From: Calcarisporiella thermophila CBS 279.70
Lineage: Eukaryota > Calcarisporiellomycota
Length of the DNA: 64,000 nucleotides
Assembly: GCF_041956535.1 (NCBI RefSeq)
Contig: NW_027192202.1
Location: 324,654 to 388,653 of the forward strand
Direction: 5' to 3'
In this document: positions 1 to 11,392 of the stretch, one piece after another
How positions within the stretch are numbered: position 1 is the stretch's first letter
Layout of the letters: every line of letters starts with the position of its first letter
Notes under the pieces: model-generated
Told to the model about the DNA's origin: nothing
The model's database searches: none
What the model saw: only the letters and a program-made list of their open reading frames with translations
Made by a program: the position numbers and the translations under genes

Positions 1-380
1 ATTTTAAAGTTGTAAATTTCATAAGATTCTTACATAAAAGATACACGGTTTATTGTGTGGGTGCTCAAACCAACCTCTTCCTCCTCCTCTTCTAAAGTCA
101 GAAGAAAAGAGAAAAGCGAAATAAGAGAGAAACGAAATATATATAAAAAAATACAATACATACGCCATGCACTCCTCCAGAGACAAGGAGAATGAAGAAT
201 ACTGAAAAAAAAAAAGCAATACAAAAACTATAGCAGTAGGCAACTGGACAATAATATCTGGTAAAATAGAGAGGAACAAAGAGACAAAAATGAATCGAAG
301 CAAACACAGTTTAGTTCTTCCCAGATAAAGAAAAGCAAACTTTTCCAGTGAAGAGGATATTTTTAGGACCGAGTGTTTTT
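1..380. other. AT-rich sequence downstream of the R-SNARE gene
   Basis: No supported gene. This is the 3' flank of the minus-strand R-SNARE gene. It is AT-rich with oligo-A stretches and short spurious open frames only. Confidence 0.4.
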
Positions 381-1030
381 TCAGCCTTGGCTAGATTTGA
401 CAATGGGGACTACAATTCGGTAGTGTGAGTTAGTGGTCATGCATGTTTGCAGATACCGAGTCGCAAAGAGAATGAGAGCAAAACATGCGCATTAAAACGC
501 ACTCACCTATTATGATGATCAGTAGAACAATCACGACTATTCCAATTAAGATCCACATTCTAAAGTCCTAAACAAACGTGTATAGCATAGTTGGAGGGTT
601 TGTGTCAATAAGATCAAAAAGAGGATAGATTCAATATTACCTTCCACCACATGCGCCGCCTTAGTGCGTGCGCACCACGCCTAAACTGGGAGCTGGTGGC
701 ATGAAGATTGTCTAACACACAATCATAGGAGAGGTTAATAGGACAGAAAGAAGTAGCGTCGCGAATACTGAATGCTTTCTCACCCGTTTTGGTCGCCAAA
801 TCCTCTAGATTATCCCCCCGCTGCATGACCTTGTTGATGTTATCCTGCATTATGCCGAGCACCTGAGTGACTTGCTCTTGCACTTTGGTGGTGGTCGGTC
901 CAGCGGACCGGACATGCCCATCCGCATCATCAAGCGAGTCGTAGCGGTTGTGGCCGTGTGCGTTGGGGAATGCGTGTAGAGCATCGTCTTCATCCGATTC
1001 GTCCACGAGATCAAAAGCTGATGCATTCAT
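381..1030 (-). CDS. Synaptobrevin/VAMP-type R-SNARE
   Basis: Tail-anchored vesicle SNARE that pairs with Q-SNAREs to fuse secretory or endosomal vesicles. Four exons: 1030-784, 711-641, about 567-508 and 409-381. The acidic N-terminus is followed by an R-SNARE coiled coil (TKVQEQVTQVLGIMQDN onwards) with the zero-layer Arg in MQRGDNL, then the juxtamembrane MWWK and a C-terminal membrane anchor rich in Ile/Val, ending VPIVKSSQG. The exon 1/2 junction (ACGG|GTGAGA to TTAG|ACAATC) restores the motif TKTDNLHATSSQF, and the last exon adds only nine residues, resembling the C-terminus of yeast Snc1. The MWWK motif also recalls VAMP4, so the exact subfamily is open. My reading of exon 3 carries a one-base uncertainty. 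Confidence 0.88.
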
Positions 1031-2050
1031 AGTCGCGGGATTGTATCCTGATTTGACAAATGGATTTGCCCTATTTTTAGCACCAACGAAAAGAGCGAGG
1101 GGATGTTAGTCTCCGTGCATGAGTAGGAAAGTGAGGTGGGAGGGAGTCTCCCTTGTGTGCACATAAAGATAAAAACATGCACCACCGAGAGCTCGTGTTG
1201 TATAGCCTTACATTTTTTTTTAACGGAATCGCACTCTTCTCAATAGAAAGGGTTGTGAAAATAAACTTGATAACGGGAGAAACAAAAAGTCTTGGATACT
1301 GTACAGCCATCCTATCCGTGGCGCAATAGATTTTTCTACGATTCTAGCGCATATCTCTACCAAGAGCCAAGGGACCGACTATGGTCAAAGGAGTTGGACC
1401 TTGATTATGCTTCACACCAGCACGCAAACCCCCGGAAGCATCCTCCCCCCTCTCTCATTCTTTGAGCTCCTTTGCACCAGCGTCAATCGTGGCACACACA
1501 TTTTCTCTTCCAAGAATTCGGTGGCGTTTGATATGACATCTCAATTAACAAACCCCTCTTTGTTTCCGTCGGAAGGGGAATTTTAGACTCTGTTACACGA
1601 CACCCTTCCCCTCAGTGTCCAGTGTCGACTGGCCTGCTTTATTCTGCGCAGCAATGATGGTTATCTGGGAGGAGCAGGAAAGCCACTAATGCACATGGAC
1701 ATGAAGAGACGATAGCTTGGTTCGAGATGCCTGCATGCACGCCCATGTAGCTTGCAGCGAGACGCTTTTAAAACCCGCCGTGTTTATTTTCCAACCATCG
1801 ATCCCATTGCCTAGCAGCAACCCCGAATGCCCAATATAAACTTGCAAACCAAATACATAGAGATAAATAAGGAAGAAGCAGAGAGAAATATTTATATAAT
1901 ATATATACCAGTTGTGAAATCGAAAAAAAAGGGACAACAAAAGAAAATTCTATTGTAAAGAAATAGATACATCCAAAAGATGTGTTCAAAAGTATAGGGA
2001 GGGAAAGAAATATGTTTACAACAAGAGTGAAATTTGAACTCGTTCCATTT
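1031..2050. other. Intergenic, R-SNARE 5' flank and GCL 3' flank
   Basis: No gene seen. It holds the upstream region of the R-SNARE gene and the 3' side of the glutamate-cysteine ligase gene. Open frames of 60-117 residues here are low-complexity or run through unrelated sequence, with no recognisable domain. Confidence 0.4.
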
Positions 2051-4478
2051 CTATCGCCCAAAAAGTTCGGGAGCGGGTCTAACCCCTCTTTGGATCTCGT
2101 CCAGAGCAATGCAGAGGTCATAGTTGATCTCCTCGCTCACGACCGAATCTCCTTTGTAGGCGGGATGGCTCCGCACAAACTGCCTTATCCATGTCGCGTT
2201 GGTGACAAGCTCGCCGCTCGCGCGACGGCTGACCAAGTTCAAATATTTGGAGAGCTCACAACGTGTTACAACATCCACATTTACAGAATTAAGGTAGGCG
2301 TTCATCAGAGGAATGAGACCAGGGAAAGACCCGTTCCCATTGATGATATCGTTGATAGTGAAGAGATCATATTCATCCTCTACAGGGTCGGAATTGACGC
2401 CGTTGGCTTTATCTGGAAGATAGGAGTGGAGGGGGGGATGATTAATAAAGGAAAGTGCGCCACAGAAAAGATAGCTATCCTTACGACTATAGGAATTAGG
2501 GTAGACATTCTTCCGGAAATAGAACTTCTCGTTGAGAACGGCACCGCGACGGTGGGCTTTTTTCATGTTTTCGTCCACCTGAAAAAACATCAATCGATAA
2601 ATAACGCGCATTTCAAAAAAAAAAACGCTCCTATAATGAGGAGAAAGTAGAAAGAGGAAAAACACTACCTTGGATATAGGAATGTAGAAATTCAATCCAA
2701 AACTCAGGATGACTCTCGTCAGCAATACGACAAAGATAGCATATGCAGCATTCTCAAAGTCGGTCATTTGAATTTCCATCGACCGGAATTCCACGCGCCA
2801 ACCGATGTTGCTATTGGGTGGCGGAGGCTTGAAGCGCATGTTTTGCCAATTGGTTGACTGAATGTTCTCAAAGTGATCGGATGAGGTAGTATCATCTTGT
2901 TCGAGAAGCTCCTGATAAATGACAAGCGGGTCTCGGATGAAGAGGTGGGCGATGTGTCGGGCGAGAAGCTCATCAATGCCTTGAATACAGAAAAGGAGAG
3001 GGGGAGGGGGTAGGAGGAGATCATCCGTCAATACACGCCCATAGAGTTTCATTTAGAAAAATAAAACAGACCATTTTCCTGGAGTTTTGTGCAAATTTTC
3101 TCGTCAATCACAAGGGGTATATCATTATATTCAGGTTTCAACGTGGCATCCCGCGAAATATAGCAATCGACCGAGTCGTATCTTGACTTCGGGATGCGGA
3201 ACCGGCTCTTCTCCAAGGGCTTCAACCCCCGCTCCTCAGGGGTGCGATCATCCACACTTCCTGCAATCACGTTCCAACGACAATCCACATCCGCGAGATA
3301 CCCACGGTAAATGGGAGCGGCGGCTGTCAACGCAAGCTATGACAGAGGGAGAGGGAAAGAGATGAGCGGTCTGGCTCAGATAATAGGGAGTAAGCTTTCA
3401 TTCCATCCAATACCATGATGGGTCCCAGCGGGGCCAATTGGTCGTAGAGTCTTCTCGCCTCATCTATATTGCAAGCCTGGAACGTGATCTGCAGACAACA
3501 GCATCCCATTCCGAAGCACATTGCGTCCATATAAATATGATCGGGCAAGGCAGCACCCTGCTTCGCCTCTGCGTCCTCAGGGAAGAGGTTGCGATCCCAG
3601 GGAATGGAGGGATCAATGAACGGTTTGGGAGTATTTGCGTCGTGGAAGATCGGCATGTTGATGGCCACCTTAGAGCCGCGACGACGGCGGATGTTTGCCG
3701 TGAGCGTTCTATGTGATAGAGGGTCAATTGGATTACCTCTCGTGAAAACTTGCGTTAAAAACATGGTGCTTATAGTTACGGGAAACGAGCATGGGGATTG
3801 ATAATTTCGTCGGGGACAAACAAACTTCTGCTTGCGTTGCCGGTGGGCTCGTAGTGCGGCTCCAAGAACTCGCCCTGGCAGCCCAATCGGGGGAAGCTGG
3901 TGAGGGTGAAGGGCCGTTCATTCGGCTTCATGTATATCAGTGCCTGTTCACGGCGAAGACGCATGTTCCGTTCGACTGAGAGCAGGTCCTTGAACGAGGA
4001 GCCGTAAGGCGCTCCCGGGGTACTCTCGAGCATGTACCGACCATACTCCGGCCTCCAGAGCGCCGACAGTTCGGTCCTACAAAGATCGAATTCATTCATG
4101 TAAACTATGGGGGAAACCATCAGGTGGGCGAGGGTCTGCTTACTTTCCATCCGGATTCTCGAGGTACTCCTTCTCCTCCTTCTGCAGCTCATTCAGTATG
4201 TCAAAAACTCGGAGGGAGAGTTTTGCGTTCTTTTTCTCGTGGTCGAAGGAGACCACCATGTACTCCACCTATACGAATTCGTTAGCGAGCATTCGCAGCT
4301 GGGCATCGATGCAGCGCTTCAGACTTACCTCATCGCCCCACAATAGGCGATCCTTGTTTTTATTTTTCACCTTGTGGTAAATGTTGAGAAATTGGTTGAT
4401 GCCATGCTCGCGCACGTGGTCGGCATACTCCTTTGCTTTGTCCCATGGTAGAGGAGTCCCAAGAGAGAGAAGACCCAT
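2051..4478 (-). CDS. GSH1: Glutamate-cysteine ligase catalytic subunit (gamma-glutamylcysteine synthetase)
   Basis: Catalyses ATP-dependent joining of glutamate and cysteine, the rate-limiting step of glutathione synthesis, in the cytosol. Seven exons (4478-4329, 4268-4144, 4076-3780, 3708-3414, 3336-3072, 2979-2669, 2578-2051) join in phase to give 656 residues, close to the eukaryotic GCLC length (about 637). Family signatures run the full length: N-terminal MGLL and [99 protein letters not shown] and [12 protein letters not shown]. The start at 4478 matches the conserved family N-terminus. A stretch around 2370-2480 is divergent from animal GCLC but stays in frame. No modifier subunit is seen nearby. 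Confidence 0.97.
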
Positions 4479-5072
4479 GTTTTGGAAGAATGTGAAGGAG
4501 TCCGAGGGGAGGAAGGGGGAGTGCTAGCAAACAAAAAAGGCCAAGAGTAGGAGAGGAACAAGAGGGGACGGGGTGGACCTTAATGAGGGAGGTTGGGGAG
4601 AAAAGAAAACGACAGCTAATTTTTCCCGATTTTTATTTACTTGAGAATTAATAATCAACACCGTTGATTCATCCCCTTTGAGTAAAAGAGATGTGGCTGT
4701 AGATGAATTAGACTTTTTTGACATCGCTCAAATCAGCCTATGCTGCATCTGCAGCGTGCCTGGTCATGGATGGATTATTCATGCCTTGCCTAGTCTGCAT
4801 GCACAAACTTATCTCTTTAGCCATAAAAAGAATTGGATAACTACAAGATAAAACATTGCCGAGTCTTGGATTTTAAATAAGAGCTGAGGTAACCACAAAA
4901 AAATAGATGTAAATCAAGAAGAAGAAAAAAAAAAAGATGCCCTTGGACAAACGACCTGCGTGAATGTGTAGAGCCATTTGGGAACAATGATGCAATGCCA
5001 AAGGGTAACAGTGTTGGAATGAAGATAAAAAACAAACAATGCTGCGACAACTATTATCGAAAAATCCAAGAT
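4479..5072. other. Intergenic between GSH1 start and the secreted-protein stop
   Basis: AT-rich spacer containing the GSH1 promoter region (upstream of 4478 on the minus strand). A run of A/G bases lies at 4920-4937. No gene or conserved site could be supported. Confidence 0.35.
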
Positions 5073-5916
5073 TTAGAGCGAACCGGCAAGCAGGGCCTCA
5101 TTCCACAGCTGCTCGAACTCCTCGTCGACGTCGCCGAGGTCGCGAGCATACAGCAGGGTCGAGTTGTTGAAGGAGCGCGGGCGTACGCGTCGGGCGCCTC
5201 CTTGCTGTCTACGGGCACCTCCCTGCTGTCTACGGGCGCCTCCCCTCTGGTTTCCACCCTGCCGTCTGCCGCCGCCCTGCTGCTGTCTGCCACCGCCCTG
5301 CTGCCTTCCTCGGCCGCCTCCACCACCTCCGGCACCACCGCCCGCCGGGAGCTCGTTTGCTGCACGCTTGGAGATGCTGATGTCGGCGCAGTTGACAAAG
5401 TTCAGACGAGGCCGCTGGGACACCCACCTAAACCTCACCGTGCACCTGTCACACGTCAGGCCGGCCGGTAAGTCGATCTGGGTGTTGTCGTCACCCTTCT
5501 TGTCACCACACTTGTTGACTTTGAGGATCGGGCGGAAGTTGCTGTCCTGCCCGTTCGTGGAGAGCTCGAAAAGACACGGCCCTCCACGGGGGGTCTTGAT
5601 AGCCCAGTTGAGCGGCAGCTTTCCGGCCTCCTTGAAGGCCCCCTTGGTCTGCCCGCGCTGGAGGCCGCCACAAGGGAACTTGTTGTTGGGGGAGGTTGCG
5701 AACTGGAAGTTACGGTCCTCATCACCTGGTACGAGACGGGGAGGCGTGTTGGTCTAAATGAGGGGGGAGAAGGGGGGTGAGCAAACGGGCGCGAGACGGA
5801 GCTAGGCTGCAAACACCACTTACCATCATACCGTTACCCTCAACGAGCGACGGGGCCAGCCCGGCGTAAAAGATCATAGCCAATGCCAGGGAACTCAATG
5901 CTCCTTTGACCAGCAT
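5073..5916 (-). CDS. Secreted LPMO-like/chitin-binding-type protein with Gly-Arg-Gln-rich tail
   Basis: Predicted secreted protein, 257 residues, two exons (5916-5824 and 5753-5073, phase 0). An N-terminal signal peptide (roughly residues 1-27) precedes a domain with six spaced cysteines: PCGG, GGPC, VNKCG, the pair in LTCDRC, and NFVNCADI. This layout resembles the small fungal family of LPMO-like/chitin-binding type-4 secreted proteins (CGG near the start, a CxxC before a WxW-like strand, NCADI near the end). The C-terminal part (about residues 165-235) is low-complexity Gly/Arg/Gln with three GGARRQQ-type repeats. No N-terminal histidine follows the predicted cleavage site, so copper-dependent LPMO activity is not supported. 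Exact function unknown; wall binding is the most likely role. Confidence 0.7.
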
Positions 5917-7294
5917 ATTTGCGGAAGTATAAGGATTAAGTGATAGGTGCGAGGTGAAGGGAAGCGAGCGAGAGAGAAAGAGAAAAGATGCGAGGAAGAA
6001 AAAAAAAGCTCAAAGAAAGTGGAAAAGAGAGAAAAGGTCAAACCCTGCTCTACAGGATTGAGTGATATATAGGAGGTAAAAGGGGGGGGGGGGAATGGCA
6101 GAGATAAAAATAAACCTAGGAGACAAACAAAAAAAAGGAGGCTGTTTCTAAGCAAGAGTTCTCTTTATATTGTCGCTTAATGGTTTTGAAGACCCACATT
6201 GACTAAAGAAGCGCAGAGATCGAGGCGCGTGCGGAGTGGTTTGTTTTAACCCGTATTTTGTGTTCGATTTTATTTTGCTCTCCCGGGATTTAGACTGGAG
6301 ATGCTCCTTTTTAGCCAGGATTGCGGCGGTCAAAAAAGGCATTCTTTTTATTTAACCCATTTTTTTAATAACCAATGTGGAGATGAGCACGCCAATGGCG
6401 GCCTTGAATCGGGTTGCGACCAAGGACTGCTGAAAATAGCCCTCGGGCTCCGAAATTGCCCAGCTCTAAGTCGGGCCAAACCTCCCCCCTCTCATGGTTA
6501 ACCCTCGAAGCCTAACCTCATCGCATCATTAGGCCCAAGATTGGCAGAAAAGGATAGGGAAGGTGAAAAAAACGGCCACGGCCATAGCCTGCACCCTCCC
6601 TTCCTCCCCCCCCTCTTGTCACCCTTTTACTAAGAACGAGGGTTTCCCCGCCTCGAAAGGGTGTGTTTATCATTTTTATGGAGATCATTCTAGAGAGGAG
6701 AGGGAGCAACCCAAGGGTCGATGCCTCCCTCGCTATCTCTTCCCTCTGATGCAAGTTTGGAGTTGCCAAGTCGACCGTGCTCAAAGAGCAGGAGGGAAAC
6801 AAGCTCCAAGAGTTCACCTTTCCATAACCGGCCTCTGCTTTTGAAGGCTTGACTCAAAGGTGAGCAATACCCATCGCTTGTAACTAGGAGGGCAAAATGA
6901 AGTGCCGATGCCAAGTTAGGTCCCCCACCCTCATTGCCCGAGCAACCTTGATTGGTTTGATTCCACGGCGGCCACTGGCATGTCACCAAGGCTGAATGAA
7001 GAGTTCTCTATATAACCTTAGCCTATTCAAGCAGGGCTATTCCTCTCCCATTTTCCATAATCTCGCTCGCTCGGATATCCTTATGAAGTGGATAAAAGTA
7101 CACGCATGAGATAATTTTAGATCATGTAAGCAGAAAAATAGAAACATACAAAGCGAGGAAAGCACCTGGACGAGCTTTCAGAAATAGCAGGGCAAAAATT
7201 TAAAAACCATCAAGAAAACAGAAACGAAAACAAAAACAAAGATATCCATCTACACACACACTCTCTCTCTCTTTATCCCTCCCCTAAGTTCGAT
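5917..7294. other. 1.4-kb intergenic region
   Basis: No gene supported. It contains a 12-base G run (6082-6093), pyrimidine/purine-biased tracts, and an alternating CA then CT tract around 7254-7271. Open frames of up to about 100 residues are proline/serine or arginine rich and match no family I recognise. Confidence 0.35.
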
Positions 7295-8374
7295 CTATAA
7301 TGGCTCAGCCAGAGACCAAAACTGCTTTGCATATCCAGTGTGCACCACATTTCCTAGCCGCCGCGTCACATCCACATTAAACAGCCGCCTGTATTTCCCC
7401 TGGCAGCCGACCTCACCAGCGGCTGGGCCACCCCCCGCAAACATCCATCGGAACACAACGGCAAGCGTGCGGTCTCGGGGCGTGTAGTAGAGGTAGGATG
7501 CCCGCTGGGCCACTCCGCTGGCAAAGACGGGGGCAAACTCCTGCTCTCGTACCGCGGCTCCGAGAAGATGCACCACACAAGGACGGGAGTGGGACGGGAT
7601 TTTGGAAAGCGCGGCCAGCAGGTGATGACACCCGAGGGAGTGTGACTAGAGCAGAAGTGGAGCAAGCGCCGCTGGTGTGACCATTTTGCTTTTCAGAATT
7701 CCTTTCGGAGTCAGACTTACCACAACCCGCAAATGGGAATAGCGCTCTCTCAACCGCAACAGCTCTTCCGCCAATCGGTCGCTGAAACGACTGGAGTTTT
7801 CCGATGCGATCCGGTAATAGTAGGAGAGCTTCAGCACATGGAGCGAGATATCTAGGGCGATTGAGGTGAGAAGAAAGGTTGGTGAGGGGAAGCCCAGCTT
7901 CATCTGATTGGCAACCCAGCAAAGCACTGTGAGCGGGATGATGTAGTTGAGGGTGGGCTTGCCGGCCGGCCATGTATAGCCCAATGCAGTGTCTCCCCAG
8001 CGATGCCTATCGGACGCCACGAGCCTGTGATGGGATCTAATGGAGTTGAGATGAGTGGGGCGGCATATTCCTTTTTTCGCCTGAAGCCTCGAGGGCCTTT
8101 TCTTACTCTGTCCACATTGAAAAATTGCTTGGGCCGATTTGATCCGACATGAAGCCTACAGAAACGGTGGCAAATAGCACATCGACGCATGAGATACAAC
8201 TGGAGTTTACCATACATAAAATAATTCAAAAAAGGGCAGATTACCTCGAAGATAAAGAGTCGCCTCGGAGTGTTTGGCGTGATTAATGTGAAGGTGATAT
8301 TTTGGCTTCGGCAGTTCGGTGAGAAGGGGTGCGAGAACGGCACGGTTTTTAACGAGACCGTGGAGTGAGGCCAT
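7295..8374 (-). CDS. Uncharacterised alpha/beta-hydrolase-fold protein
   Basis: Four exons (8374-8245, 8155-8107, 8024-7721, 7645-7295) join in phase to give 277 residues. The order of motifs is that of an alpha/beta hydrolase: an early strand ending in LRGFM (oxyanion region, residues 42-46), a nucleophile elbow VVSHSLGC with Ser164 (S-x-S-x-G, the first Gly replaced by Ser), then candidate Asp219 in TPRDRT and His263 in VVHTGY. The segment at about residues 85-120 is strongly hydrophobic and may contact a membrane. The second exon is only 49 nt. I do not recognise a specific family; it is in the general style of the DUF726/DUF900-type hydrolases. Substrate and location are unknown. Confidence 0.75.
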
Positions 8375-9083
8375 GGTATTCTATCCGCGAGAACTACGGC
8401 CCTGAACGCAACCAGCGAATGCACTGAGACAATGTAAAGGAGTATATATATCTGTAGGTACGACTGTGGTATTAGAGATGTCTAAGGTCTAATGGAGAAG
8501 AGATTTTGGAGGAGATGGAAGGCTCGAGTGGTGTTGAGGTGCTGAGGGGTTAAGATATCATAGCAGAATATATATGAGTAGGTCGGAGGGCCACGGTAGC
8601 TAGAAGAGAAAAGTGAACGGATCTCTCGGCAGGCTCGAGTGCGAATGGCAATTCACAAGAGGAGGAGCAGAGAAGAGCCGCCAGCCCTCGTTTTATTAAT
8701 GGCCCCGCTTTCTCGCTTCATACTTGGATTTCAACGTGTTCTGTTCCTCTGGATAGGATTTCAAATCACATTCTGGCCAACGATTTCGCCACACTCTCGC
8801 AAGACTGGGTGTCCATCGAATTCGAGACCTCCACTCGGACATCTACAGAATAAATAGGATCGAAGTTTATTTTATTTCATAGTCGATTCTCTAGTAAATA
8901 ATGAATAAAGAAAACAAGTCTAAGGTGAAATAGTAGATAAAGACACGAGAGCACCCTCCACAAGCTCCCAAAAGAAAGAAGAAAATAAAAAGAAATAGAC
9001 ATAAAAAAGAAAAATTGAATAAAAAAGAAGAAGAGGAAAAGCAAAATATGGAAGACAACAAAGCCAAAGCGACCCGTCCAACA
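8375..9083. other. Intergenic with alternating TA element
   Basis: This is the shared flank between the hydrolase start (8374) and the carrier stop (9084). An alternating TA stretch (GATATATATAC on the minus strand, about 8442-8452) lies roughly 70 bases upstream of the hydrolase ATG and could be its TATA element. The rest holds an A-rich 3' flank and nothing recognisable. Confidence 0.35.
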
Positions 9084-10562
9084 CTATGCAACGTCCAATA
9101 GCTCCTTACACCATTCGTACGTGACGAAGCTTGTAGCGATCGCGGGGGCCACCTTCAGGTAATTTGGCACCATGCCCTTGTATAGGCCACGGACGCCCTC
9201 CTTTGCGACGACATTGCGAGCGGCATCCAAGGTTCCCCGGTACTTGTATCCAATCGAGGTCATCCCGGTCACCTGCATGCGGCGCCGCAATACGTCCAGA
9301 GGGTAGGTGATGGTCTGCGCGATGGAGCCGGCAAGAGCGCCACAAAGGAGCTTGCGAGGCACCGAGGGACTTGTTTCGGAGGGAGGCGTGAGGTATTTTC
9401 GGAGGATTTCGTAGCACTGGAAGTTCAGCGCGACGTAGGGGGCGACCCCGAGGAGCGTGGGGACAAGGCCGCGATAAACGGCGAACAGGCCGCCCTCGGT
9501 CCGATAGATCGTGACCATGGTCCGCCAAATACCTGGGAGCTTTTCCCCCGTCCCCTTTCTTGCCGACTGCACCGAGAGCCGTGTCCGGACAATATCCAGC
9601 GGGTAGGTGCACGCCACAGATGTCAATCCCGCACAGGCCCCTGCCGCCAGTCGCCGCGGCGTGTCGAGCTCATTTTTGCCACGCTCCATAAACAGCCGCT
9701 TGAACTGCTCATAGGCCGCGAACTGGACGGCAGAGTACGGCACAATGCGGATCACATTGGTGCCGTTTCCGCGGAGAAAGCCCAGCATACCCTCCTCGCG
9801 CCATATTTTGACCAGGGTCGGAACCACTCCCTGATAGTTGGCCGGCTCCGGACCTTGCACCTGAAAAAAGAAAAGAATGCAATGAGCACCATGCAACGAG
9901 AGAATAGTAGCCTCAGCCGCAGAGAGCGGCCGGCATTCACATACTTGGAATAGAATTTTCATTCGTTCTAGCGGCGACACCACCGTTCTTGAGACGGCTC
10001 CGGCCACGCCACCGGCGATCAGGTGCTTAATGAAGACGGGATTCATCTTCTCCTTCCAGAATTCGTAGGAGAAGGGGCCGGGTGCTAATGTCTTCTCCTC
10101 GATTCTCTCCTTCGGCTCAACCTTCACCTCCACCTGAGCCTCCGCCTCCTGCGGAACAAATCCAATGCGTGCCAGATCCCGTAATAAATCCTCCAATTCT
10201 CCCGGGGTCAGCTCTCCACCCTTGGAGGGAATGACTTCGATGTTGTGCGCATCAAGAAGCTGTGTGAATTCGGCGTATGTCATCGAGGCATTGCCATCCT
10301 CCTTTGTGGCCAGGGATATTAATGTGTTGGCCATTTCCTATGCAATCAGACCCCAGTGTTGGGAGTTAAAGACACGGGGATCTGCGGAATTAAGAGAAGA
10401 GCATGGGGGCACGGGGGGGTGCGTTACCTCATCCACCAACTTCCCGCGCGTCCCGAACATCTCCGAGTATACTTGTAGTAGGTCGCGCACGTCCACCACG
10501 CCATCATTGTTGTGGTCAAGCCGGGCGAACGCCGTGCGCACTGCAGTTGCGTTTTGTGACAT
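9084..10562 (-). CDS. EF-hand mitochondrial carrier (SLC25 family, YPR011C/SCaMC-like)
   Basis: Inner-membrane solute carrier, 434 residues, three exons (10562-10428, 10337-9945, 9860-9084, all phase 0). The N-terminus (residues 1-130) has one good EF-hand loop at Asp16-Asp27 (DHNNDGVVDVRD) and a degenerate one (KEDGNASMTYAE, Lys at position 1). Then come three Mito_carr repeats with PLERMK, PLDIVRTR and PLDVLRRR signatures, each followed by a GxxGxxxG/RG-type matrix helix. The carrier half resembles yeast Ypr011c (adenosine phosphosulfate carrier) and the SLC25A42/A16/plant APC group, while EF hands are typical of SCaMC ATP-Mg/phosphate carriers. Substrate is therefore a nucleotide by family, but not certain. 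Calcium regulation is inferred. Confidence 0.93.
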
Positions 10563-11392
10563 TATTTACGAATGGTAAGATAAGAGTTGGGAGGCGGATG
10601 TCGAGTGTACGTAAATTAAATGTGAAGGGAAGAAAAATTCGCGGAAGTTTGAGAGGGGGAGGGTCTATAACAAAGGGGGCATGATATGGTCCAGAAGGAA
10701 GAAGAGGACACAATGTCAGAGAACAAAGCACACCGACACAAAAGGGAATAAGGATACAAAAGAGGGAGGTGGGCCAAAGTCAAAGCACTGGCGAATTATC
10801 AAAATCACCTGAATGGAAAACCCCAAATCCCTCGCAGTCGCTGTAGAATTGGAATGGAGTGGAAATAGAGCGTGGGGCGCTTGCGATCACAAACCTCTTG
10901 GGCCGATGCTGGGCGGGGGGGTTATGCACAAGAACGAGAAGAGCGAATGAGCAGATGGAGGAGGGGAGAGAGGGGGGGGCTACGATTAGTTTTTGTTATT
11001 ATTTTTTTGGGCAGTAAAAATCACAAACAAATAAAACGTTGCTTCGGGTCAGGGGCGACAAATTCCAAATGGCCCGTCACTCCATTTGTAATTGGCGAGA
11101 TCCCTTTTGACGCCCTTTTCCCTCTCCCATTCATCCCAAATAGATCCCACAAGATCTTTTACAAAAATAGTTAAATGATGAGATAACAAAGAAAACTTCC
11201 TTTATCAATCAATCAAATATTCAACATAAGCTTCGATTTTTTTTTTCATAATAAAGGAGGAAGAAACATCCATCATAACATGATAACAATAATAATGATG
11301 ATTATATCTGATAGGAAGGAGGAAACGGGGGGGGGGGGGGAAGAGGGGAGACCGAGAAAGAAGAAAAGTAATAATTACAGGGCTCTCCATCA
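10563..11392. other. Intergenic, carrier promoter and ENT3 3' flank
   Basis: No gene supported. It contains the upstream region of the carrier gene and, towards 11327-11340, a run of 14 G beside an A/G-rich stretch just downstream of the ENT3 stop codon. Confidence 0.35.

Noticed and set aside
1077-1310. 77-residue minus-strand open frame upstream of the R-SNARE gene
   Set aside because: No domain, AT-rich codon use and no splice connection to the R-SNARE start.
2764-3365. Alternative frames over the GSH1 exons 5-6
   Set aside because: They are shadow frames; the GCL frame is continuous over splice sites and conserved.
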